Assembly: GCF_014077505.1 (NCBI RefSeq)
Contig: NZ_JACGWA010000003.1
Span: 62,001-126,000, forward strand
Source: Colwellia sp. BRX10-3
GTDB taxonomy: Bacteria; Pseudomonadota; Gammaproteobacteria; Enterobacterales; Alteromonadaceae
Length of the DNA: 64,000 bases
Reading direction: 5' to 3'
The notes beneath the pieces are model-generated. The model saw only the letters and a list, made by a program, of their open reading frames with translations, was not told the DNA's origin and did not search any database. Positions 57,545 to 64,000 of this stretch are shown here, one piece after another; within the stretch, counting starts at the first letter, position 1; each line of letters begins with the position of its first letter. The translations under genes were made by a program, and so were the position numbers.

Positions 57545-58426
57545 CTAGTCAGCAGGCGAGACTTTGTCCGTCGAAGGTGAAGTGTTTATCTGATTAAGTA
57601 ATAAAGCGGCCAAAATAATCCCACCGCCAATGCTTAACCTCATTATATCGGCCTCTGTGTTCCATATCAGTACGTTAACAACAATACCTGCTGGAATGAG
57701 TAAATTATTCATTGCTGCTAACGCACCTACATTGACTAAAGTCGCGCCTTTATTCCACCCAAAATAGCCTAAGCCAGAAGCAACGACGCCTAAGTAGATG
57801 AGCACTCCCCATTGAGTTGGTGTACTTGGTAACTTATCTGTATTGCCAAATAAAACATAACACACAGTAGCGACTATTAATGCGCCAATAAAAAACCAGC
57901 CAAATACAGTTTTATGATCCAGCTTACTGTTGGTCATTAAGTGTTTGTAAGTAACTTGCCCTGTAGCAAAGCACATATTGGCGGCTTGCACTAATAACAA
58001 GCCCATCAAAAAGTTACTATTAATACTTTCATAGCGAATAGCTAACGCACCACACACGGCAATAATGGCTATAACAAAAAAACGAGGGTTAAAATGCTTT
58101 TCCAGCGCATCGTTTAGTAGGGTGATATAAATGGGGGTCATTACCGTAAATAATAATACTTCGGGCACAGATAAATATAAAAAGGAGTGATAGTAAAAAC
58201 TATACATGGCGCCAAGTTGAATCGCGCCTATGAGCATGAGTTTTATAGCTAAGGGCTTTGGTGTTTTTTTAAACTTTAAAAACGGTAAAAAAACTAAAGT
58301 CGCCAGCGCAATGCGCATCAAAACGCTAAACCACGCATCAACTTGGCCTGCTAAATAAACCCCAATTAAACTAAATGAAAATGCCCAAAGCAGGGTCACT
58401 GCAAATAAATAGCCCATAAATATCAT
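57545..58426 (-). CDS. DMT/EamA family transporter
   Basis: This 293-aa membrane protein has ten hydrophobic segments in two EamA repeats (5-135 and 150-285). It includes FSLIGVYLAGQVDAWFSVLMR, split by the conserved loop, and LGYFGWNKGATLVNVGALAAMNNLLIP with its conserved NKG turn. E. coli YedA and related carboxylate/thiamine pyrophosphate-related (CTP) transporters have a similar layout. It is probably a metabolite exporter, with substrate unknown. It is a single gene on the reverse strand. Confidence 0.87.
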   Translation of the reverse strand: MIFMGYLFAVTLLWAFSFSLIGVYLAGQVDAWFSVLMRIALATLVFLPFLKFKKTPKPLAIKLMLIGAIQLGAMYSFYYHSFLYLSVPEVLLFTVMTPIYITLLNDALEKHFNPRFFVIAIIAVCGALAIRYESINSNFLMGLLLVQAANMCFATGQVTYKHLMTNSKLDHKTVFGWFFIGALIVATVCYVLFGNTDKLPSTPTQWGVLIYLGVVASGLGYFGWNKGATLVNVGALAAMNNLLIPAGIVVNVLIWNTEADIMRLSIGGGIILAALLLNQINTSPSTDKVSPAD

Positions 58427-58895
58427 CGTTAATTAATTAATGGCGACAGTCTATCTCTTATAAGAAATAAAATCTCTCCAATGGGCTTTTATAAGAATGA
58501 CTTTATCGGCAAATTAATTCGTCACTACCTATGCATTAAAAATTTAGTACGACATCCATGTTATTACTTAACGTTCGAATAAGTCTACTCAATCGGAGTG
58601 TATTATTAGTGAGGGGCAGCGTAAGTAACGCCTCAATTTAATCTGTAAATGAGCATTTAAAACAGACATTTTGGCCTTGGTTTTTAGTGGTAATATTTTT
58701 AATTAGTGTCCATATTTATGGGATAAGATCACATTTTAGCTGCCATTAGATAAATAGAGGTTAAAGCTAGCTTTGGTATCTAAGTGATATATTAGCTTGG
58801 TGATTTGAACAACAAAAAACGACAGTTTTATGGTCGTAGTGATTGTACTAGGTGCTGTATACCAAACATCAGGAACCGACATAAAGAACATAAAG
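58427..58895. other. intergenic region, no gene seen
   Basis: This gap between the DMT gene and uspE contains no ORF with a credible start. It should include the promoter of the DMT gene on the reverse strand. Confidence 0.5.
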
Positions 58896-58931
58896 CGTCA
58901 CCAGAATGTTAAGCTTTCTCATTTGGTGACG
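58896..58931 (-). terminator. hairpin downstream of uspE, possible terminator
   Basis: CGTCACCA and TGGTGACG form a perfect eight-pair stem around a 20-base loop just beyond the uspE stop. On the reverse strand it is followed by CTTTATG, a weak T tract. Confidence 0.5.
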
Positions 58932-58963
58932 TACTTTTGTTTACTTATTAAGCTCCCTGCACT

Positions 58964-59896
58964 TTATTCAACATCGAGCGGTGAAACGTAACCATCGGGC
59001 TTTAATGCTAATACATCACAATTGAGTCTATCAATAACATGCTCTGCGGTGTTGCCAATCAGTGCTGCGGATAATCCTGTGCGACCAACAGTACCAAGAA
59101 TAACTAATTCCGCATCTAATTCAGCAGCAATGCTTTGAATAATATCTTCAGGTAAACCCTCTTTAATATGAGTGCACTCCTCAGTAATATTAAAGGCAGT
59201 TGCATGTTCTAACATCGCTTTTTTATGATGCTTTAACATAGCGTTATTGTAATCGCTGGCATTAAACTCTGGTATTTCTATCGCTATATTTACCGGTGTT
59301 CCAGGGAATGAATTGACTAGGTGGAGATTTGCTTTCATTACTTTGGCTAGCTGTTTAGCTTCGGCGGTAATTTTATCATTAAGCGCTTTGTGTTCTTCTT
59401 CTTCACTGCCAATATTTAACGCCGCAATAATATTGCCATTTTCAGGCCATAAATGTTCTTTCACCAGTAAAACAGGACAAGGACATTTACGAAGAATATG
59501 CCAATCGGTAGGGGTAAATATTACTGATTTAAATTTGTCATGCTGATGAGTACCTTTTATGACAATGTCATAACCGTGTTCAAGTACTTGAGCAATAATT
59601 TGTTCAAAGGGACGGTTATGCCAAATAACCTTACAATCGATAGATATGTTAGTTATATCAAGTTCAGCGAGTATTGATTCTAGCCACTGTTTACGATCAT
59701 TAATAACAGATTGGCACATAGCTTCGCGCTCGTCGCTTGATAGCATGGTGGTCATTTCATAAGAAAAATCATATATGGTCAAAAATGCCGTAATGCTAGC
59801 GCCAGTTTTACGTGCTAATTCTAATGCGCGCTTTAACGCTTTTTGATCTTCTGTTGTTGGGTCAATAACAGCGAGTATTTTTTGATACTTTTCCAT
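58964..59896 (-). CDS. uspE: universal stress protein UspE
   Basis: This 310-aa tandem Usp protein has a first domain at about 4-150 starting KILAVIDPTTEDQKAL, and a second at about 165-305 ending in ELVILGTVGRTGLSAALIGNTAEHVID, with the ATP-binding-type glycine loop GTVGRTG. The ATG at 59896 follows AAAGGAATTAGCT. A TTG six codons upstream would put the ribosome site inside the gene. E. coli UspE is 316 aa and lies next to fnr, as here. Its transcription may be under FNR because an FNR-type box lies 63 bases before the start. Confidence 0.93.
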   Translation of the reverse strand: MEKYQKILAVIDPTTEDQKALKRALELARKTGASITAFLTIYDFSYEMTTMLSSDEREAMCQSVINDRKQWLESILAELDITNISIDCKVIWHNRPFEQIIAQVLEHGYDIVIKGTHQHDKFKSVIFTPTDWHILRKCPCPVLLVKEHLWPENGNIIAALNIGSEEEEHKALNDKITAEAKQLAKVMKANLHLVNSFPGTPVNIAIEIPEFNASDYNNAMLKHHKKAMLEHATAFNITEECTHIKEGLPEDIIQSIAAELDAELVILGTVGRTGLSAALIGNTAEHVIDRLNCDVLALKPDGYVSPLDVE

Positions 59897-59958
59897 AGCT
59901 AATTCCTTTATCAATTGTCTGTTATGTATAACAATAGCCTACTTTGAAGCAATAATAA

Positions 59959-59972
59959 TTGTTTTAAATCAA
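59959..59972 (-). promoter_or_regulatory. FNR-binding site upstream of uspE
   Basis: TTGTTTTAAATCAA matches the FNR consensus TTGAT-N4-ATCAA at nine of ten fixed bases. It lies in the fnr-uspE gap, 63 bases from the uspE ATG, and the fnr gene is adjacent. Confidence 0.65.
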
Positions 59973-60067
59973 ATTATTATCACTTTAAACATAAAGTCAT
60001 TCAATACTAAGCATAGCGTGAAATAGTCGAAGAAGGAAGTTTAGAAAAACAGGTAAAAAGAGTTGGG

Positions 60068-60787
60068 TTAAAGTGCTGCGCACTGGTTTAATTTTTCGAT
60101 ATTTAGAATAGTAATTAATTTACCATCAACTTCAATTAAACCATTTTTATGAAAGCGATTAAGCAAGCGGCTTATTGTTTCAACGGTTAAACCAATATAG
60201 TTACCAATATCACTTCGGGTCATCGATAAACGAAATTCAGAGGCGGATAAGCCGCGAGCGTGATAACGAATACTTAAGGTACTGATAAATGTTGCTAGGC
60301 GTTGCTCTGCATTTTTACGGTTAAGTAGTGTTAGCATTTCATGATCTTCACGAATTTCAGTGCTCATCATACGCAAAATTTGTTTTTTTAATTTTGGCAT
60401 GCTGTTTGATAAATTATCGAGCGTATTATAAGGGATCTCACACACCATCGAGGTTTCTAGCGCTTTGGCAAAGCTTGGGTGTTCAGCATTAGCGATAGCA
60501 TCAAAGCCAAGTAAATCACCTGCTAAATGAAAACCGGTAATTTGTTCTTCGCCTTGTTTATTAATGGTATAGGTTTTAAACGTGCCTGAGCGGATGGCGT
60601 AAAGTGCCTGCATTGGCTGACCATCGTTAAATATTTGCTCACCTTTTTGAATAGGGAGCTTACGATCGATAATATTATCTAAGGTTTCTAGCTCTTTGTC
60701 ATTAAGAGAAAATGGTAAGCATAACTCACTAATACTGCAGTTTTGACAGTGAATAAGTTGCTGATCTGCGCGCGATTTATTACTCAT
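60068..60787 (-). CDS. fnr: FNR-type oxygen-sensing transcription regulator
   Basis: This 239-aa CRP/FNR family regulator has the [4Fe-4S] cysteines C14, C17 and C23 in [11 protein letters not shown], and C116 in SMVCEIPY. They match the spacing of C20, C23, C29 and C122 of E. coli. The sensory beta-barrel covers about 30-140. The C-terminal helix-turn-helix contains [20 protein letters not shown] with the FNR recognition residues E, S and R. Shewanella EtrA is the nearest known role. It sits between the cbb3-oxidase assembly genes and uspE. Confidence 0.96.
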   Translation of the reverse strand: MSNKSRADQQLIHCQNCSISELCLPFSLNDKELETLDNIIDRKLPIQKGEQIFNDGQPMQALYAIRSGTFKTYTINKQGEEQITGFHLAGDLLGFDAIANAEHPSFAKALETSMVCEIPYNTLDNLSNSMPKLKKQILRMMSTEIREDHEMLTLLNRKNAEQRLATFISTLSIRYHARGLSASEFRLSMTRSDIGNYIGLTVETISRLLNRFHKNGLIEVDGKLITILNIEKLNQCAAL

Positions 60788-60831
60788 AATAACCTTTAGA
60801 ACGTTGAATGATATTCACCATATTAGATACT

Positions 60832-61494
60832 TTATTTAAATGCAATCAGTATAGTATAAATGCCGTATGAAATTATTAAAAGGGCAGCCAGCTTTCTAAA
60901 GAGGGCATGGCTTAATAATGATTTAATACTTATAGTGCCTAATGATACTGAAAGTAAGGCAGGTAAGGTGCCAAGACCAAAGAAAAACATGATTAAAGCA
61001 CCATTAAATACATCGGCACTCGCCAACGCCCAAGTGAGCGTAGAATAGACTAAACCACAAGGTAGCCAGCCCCATAATGCCCCTAACGCGAAAGCACTTC
61101 GTATGTTTTTAATAGGAATAAATTTTTTAGTGTGTGGTGAAATATGACGCCAAATATTTTTGCCTAAATGCTCGACGCGGCTTAACCACATTAACCATTG
61201 ACCTAGATGCAAACCTAATAAGATAAGAAAAATACCCGCGATAGTTTTTAATATAGCTACGGGAAAGCCAATGTTTTTTGCGGCCATTGAACTGGTTAAT
61301 GCGACTAGCGCGCCAATGACACTATATGAGGCAATACGGCCGAAATTATAAGCAAATATAATGGCGTATTTTTTATGACGTGAAGTATCGGATATCGCGG
61401 TGGTTAACATGGTACTGATACCGCCACACATAACTACACAATGGCCTGAGCCTAATAACCCTATAACAAAAGCGGAAAAAAAATCAAGATTCAT
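60832..61494 (-). CDS. SafE/TauE-like membrane protein, cbb3 cluster
   Basis: This 220-aa protein has six membrane segments. The first carries GSGHCVVMCGG near residue 17, whose cysteines and histidine are typical of the cco-linked branch of the TauE/SafE family. Members next to ccoS are thought to help copper or sulfur handling for cbb3 oxidase, but this is unproven. It lies 4 bases after ccoS and 44 before fnr on the same strand, so a shared ccoI-ccoS-safE transcript is likely. Confidence 0.87.
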   Translation of the reverse strand: MNLDFFSAFVIGLLGSGHCVVMCGGISTMLTTAISDTSRHKKYAIIFAYNFGRIASYSVIGALVALTSSMAAKNIGFPVAILKTIAGIFLILLGLHLGQWLMWLSRVEHLGKNIWRHISPHTKKFIPIKNIRSAFALGALWGWLPCGLVYSTLTWALASADVFNGALIMFFFGLGTLPALLSVSLGTISIKSLLSHALFRKLAALLIISYGIYTILIAFK

Positions 61495-61498
61495 GAGG

Positions 61499-61774
61499 TT
61501 ATTTTTCTACCTGTTTACTTACTTGAATTTTTGGCTCATTGCTAGGGTTTACTTGGCTTTTGTCTATCTGATTTTCGTTTGGCTGACTTTCTTTTAGCGC
61601 AGCGTTGTTGACTTTATTATGATCGTTTATGTCATTTTCATCATCAAATAAAATGCTCATACCTTGCTTTTCTAAGTCATCAAATTGCTCAGTTTTTACC
61701 GCCCAAAAAAATAGATAAATACCGATAGTGGTAAGTAAAATGGCAATGGGAATTAATACGTAAATTATACTCAT
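61499..61774 (-). CDS. ccoS: cbb3-type cytochrome oxidase assembly protein CcoS
   Basis: This 91-aa protein has a single N-terminal membrane segment (MSIIYVLIPIAILLTTIGIY and on) followed by the family phrase FFWAVKTEQFDDLEKQG. CcoS is needed for heme and copper insertion into cbb3 oxidase. The C-terminal 40 residues are polar and Asn-rich, longer than usual. The start overlaps the ccoI end by four bases, showing translational coupling. Confidence 0.94.
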   Translation of the reverse strand: MSIIYVLIPIAILLTTIGIYLFFWAVKTEQFDDLEKQGMSILFDDENDINDHNKVNNAALKESQPNENQIDKSQVNPSNEPKIQVSKQVEK

Positions 61775-64000
61775 TTTTTCAAAAGCCTTAATGAATTGCT
61801 CACCACTAAAATTGAACTTGCCGACATACCAATTACCGCCATATAAGGTGCAATATGCCCAGTAACCGCTAGTGGTAATACAATCGCATTATAACCGAAA
61901 GCCCAAAGATAATTTTGCTTTATAATTCGCGCGGTACTTAACGATACCTGCCGCAATGTTTGCACGCCTTTAAGCTTGTTGTTAAGTAGTATCACATCAG
62001 CACCGTTTTTAGCAATATCGGTACCACTGCTCATAGCAATCGATAAATGTGCTGCGCCCATAACAGGACTGTCGTTTACACCATCGCCTATCATAGCGAC
62101 AGTGTGTGTATTTTGTTGCAGTTTTATAGCATTAACTTTGTCTTGAGCAGATAAATTAGCTTGTACATTATTGAGCTCCAATGAGGCTTGTAACTTATTA
62201 CAGCCTTGCAGGTGATCGCCAGATAGCATAGTGGTTTTAATGTCGTGAAGATGTAGAAACTCAATCAATGCTTTAGCATCATCGCGCAAGCTATCATGTA
62301 GATAAAATTCAGCAACTAAGTCTTCACCTTGCATCAATACACATTGCGCACTATCGGCAATGTTATCGTTATTGCTCAGTAACCATGAGCTTTTACCAAT
62401 GCGATAATGTTGGTTGTTAACTTCGCCAGAAATACCAGCACCAGGGGCAACCACAACTTGAGTTGTAGTTTGGCTAAAATCACGAAATGGGGTAAATGCC
62501 TTTGCCAAGGGGTGAGCCGAATGCGCTTCTAATGCCGCTGCAATGGCTAAAACTTGTTGTTGTCCTTCTGGCGCATTTTCCTTGGCAAAAACACCATAAG
62601 TTTTTACCTCAGCAATGGTAAATTCACCGGTAGTTAAGGTGCCTGTTTTATCAAATGCCACGGCATCAATTTCAGGCATAGTTTCCAGCACGTGTGCTGA
62701 TTTAATCAAAATGCCTTCGCGATTAAGGCGGGTAGTTGCACAAGTTAATGCGGTTGGTGTTGCTAATGACAAAGCGCATGGGCAAGTAACCACCAAAACA
62801 GATAAGGTGATCCAAAATGCTTCTGTTGGTTCATGCTGTACCCAATATATTGCCGTAACGGTGGCAACAAAGAGAATAAGCGCAACAAAATATTGGGCAA
62901 TTTTATCTGACAACTTCGCCAATTTAGGCTTATGACTTTGGGCGTTTTCACTTAAGCGAATTAATTGGCTTAAAAATGACTCTTGGTTATTGTGTTTAAC
63001 TTTTGCGGTTAAGTTACCATCGCCATTTATTGTGCCAGCGTAGATGTTATCAAGCGTTGTTTTATTCAGCGGCAGTTGCTCACCAGAAAGCATAGCTTCA
63101 TTGATTTGACTACTACCAGTAACTATTTCGCTATCAGCAGGCACTGTTTCGCCCGGCTTTATTAAAATAATGTCGTCAGTTTTTAAATGAGCTGCCGAGA
63201 TAAAACGTTCAATGCCTTGTTCAATTTTAGTGGCGGTCATCGGCATTAATTTTAATAAGTTTGCCGAAACGTCAGCCGCGCGACTGCGGGCTCTAAACTC
63301 AAGAAATTTGCCGATAAGTAACAGAAAGGTGAACATGGAAACAGACTCGAAATACACTTCACCTTTTTGGCTAAATGTTGCCCAAGTACTAGCAAGAAAG
63401 GCGAGGCTAATAGCAATAGAAACTGGTACATCCATTGAAAGTTGTCGAGCTTTTAGAGCAAAAAAAGCGCTTTTATAAAAAGGATAAGCGCCATAGGTAA
63501 CAATAGGAATGGTTAAAAATAAGCTTGCCCAGCGTAAATACACGACATTGTGCTCAGCCATATCTGCAAAAGCACCAAAGTACAAACCAAAGGCGATCAT
63601 CATCACTTGCATCATTAAAATGCCAGAAATACCTAAGCGCCTAATAAAATCTTTTGCTTGTCTTTTGTTTATTTTCTCAGCCGTACTGGCTTTAAATGGT
63701 AGGCCGTGATAACCAATTTTATCGATTAAACTGAGTATTTCGCTAAGTTTTACTTGGCTCTCTTGCCATTGCACGGTTGCTCTTTGTGTAGTGGCGTTAA
63801 CATTAATTTTATTAATGCCATCGAGCTTACTCACTTGCATTTCTATTAACCAAGCACATGCTGAGCAACTTATGCCCTCAATGGTTAATATAGTTTCTTT
63901 AAAACCGTCATGATAATAGGCAAACTCATTTTGTAGGCTTTCATCATCAAGAATTTCATTGCGCTGCAATTGTTCAGGTACTAATACTTCGCCTTTTTGT
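61771..64000 (-). CDS. ccoI: heavy-metal P-type ATPase CcoI (5' end beyond window)
   Basis: This copper-translocating P1B-type ATPase exports copper to the periplasm for cbb3 oxidase assembly. The frame continues open past 64000 (QKGEVLVPEQLQ), so the start and probably an N-terminal cysteine-rich domain are missing. A TTG at 63969 is not a credible start. Visible are a heavy-metal domain with GISCSACAWL near the start, the membrane metal site TCPCALSLATPTAL, phosphorylation motif FDKTGTLTTG, HP motif in SAHPLAKAF, and GDGVNDSPV. It overlaps ccoS by four bases. Confidence 0.94.
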   Translation of the reverse strand, partial: QKGEVLVPEQLQRNEILDDESLQNEFAYYHDGFKETILTIEGISCSACAWLIEMQVSKLDGINKINVNATTQRATVQWQESQVKLSEILSLIDKIGYHGLPFKASTAEKINKRQAKDFIRRLGISGILMMQVMMIAFGLYFGAFADMAEHNVVYLRWASLFLTIPIVTYGAYPFYKSAFFALKARQLSMDVPVSIAISLAFLASTWATFSQKGEVYFESVSMFTFLLLIGKFLEFRARSRAADVSANLLKLMPMTATKIEQGIERFISAAHLKTDDIILIKPGETVPADSEIVTGSSQINEAMLSGEQLPLNKTTLDNIYAGTINGDGNLTAKVKHNNQESFLSQLIRLSENAQSHKPKLAKLSDKIAQYFVALILFVATVTAIYWVQHEPTEAFWITLSVLVVTCPCALSLATPTALTCATTRLNREGILIKSAHVLETMPEIDAVAFDKTGTLTTGEFTIAEVKTYGVFAKENAPEGQQQVLAIAAALEAHSAHPLAKAFTPFRDFSQTTTQVVVAPGAGISGEVNNQHYRIGKSSWLLSNNDNIADSAQCVLMQGEDLVAEFYLHDSLRDDAKALIEFLHLHDIKTTMLSGDHLQGCNKLQASLELNNVQANLSAQDKVNAIKLQQNTHTVAMIGDGVNDSPVMGAAHLSIAMSSGTDIAKNGADVILLNNKLKGVQTLRQVSLSTARIIKQNYLWAFGYNAIVLPLAVTGHIAPYMAVIGMSASSILVVSNSLRLLKK

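Noticed and set aside
60832-61494. Assignment of the SafE-like gene as a sulfite exporter
   Set aside because: The family name covers several branches. The HCxxMCGG motif and the place between ccoS and fnr fit a metal role in cbb3 oxidase assembly better.

Overview
The window looks like chromosomal DNA from a marine gammaproteobacterium of the order Alteromonadales, most likely Colwelliaceae (Colwellia or Thalassotalea type). The basis is the AT-rich composition, the protein sequence style, and several gene neighbourhoods typical of Vibrio/Shewanella/Colwellia: rcsF-trmO, tesA-ybbA-ybbP, a MATE transporter divergent from ribE, thrS-infC-rpmI-rplT, pheST-ihfA, and ccoI-ccoS-safE-fnr-uspE. The genus is inferred, not proven. 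Most of the window is core genome. I see no prophage, insertion sequence with a transposase, CRISPR array or integron.

Layout. 0.4-10.6 kb: an HDOD protein, a 55-aa orphan ORF, an MBL-fold hydrolase, two DMT exporters, SlyD, an exported amidohydrolase, TrmO with an RcsF-type lipoprotein, and a DctA-type symporter fused to a periplasmic binding domain. 10.8-16 kb: metG, apbC, dcd and yvcK. 16.3-17.2 kb: a tRNA locus with one tRNA-Ala and four near-identical tandem tRNA-Glu genes. 17.6-24.4 kb: a CPA2 antiporter, tesA divergent from ybbA-ybbP, and an AI-2E family permease. 24.7-29.2 kb: a BesD/HalD-like Fe(II)/2-oxoglutarate oxygenase followed by a YuiF/NhaC-type transporter, a DUF2947 protein, a leucine-rich-repeat protein kinase and tRNA-Val. 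29.4-35.9 kb: a MATE pump, riboflavin synthase, a small cysteine-rich protein, fructosamine kinase, a 7Fe ferredoxin, a COG2509 flavoprotein and a START-domain protein.

36-47 kb is a translation block: thrS-infC-rpmI-rplT, then purC and glnK-amtB, then pheS-pheT-ihfA. The middle genes separate what is a continuous cluster in E. coli. glnK-amtB has a candidate sigma-54 promoter and an NtrC-like site. 47-53.2 kb: DUF2937, an Atm1-type ABC exporter, DUF1415, a membrane protein, a Bax-like glucosaminidase and ttcA.

53.8-58.4 kb is the most accessory part. It has a DUF6174-like lipoprotein, a translationally coupled RsbQ-like alpha/beta hydrolase and PAS-GGDEF diguanylate cyclase, a decayed DUF6090-like membrane gene with several stops, and a DMT exporter. 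59-64 kb holds the anaerobic/microaerobic module uspE, fnr, a SafE-like protein, ccoS and ccoI (running off the end), with an FNR-type box before uspE.

The best candidate for an under-described system is the hydrolase-PAS-GGDEF pair at 54567-56281. It resembles the RsbQ-RsbP stress module of Bacillus, but the output domain is a cyclic-di-GMP synthase. The oxygenase-transporter pair at 24759-27029 and the symporter-binding-protein fusion at 8442-10574 also deserve attention. At least two families of short dispersed repeats sit in intergenic gaps, one of them just behind terminators each time.
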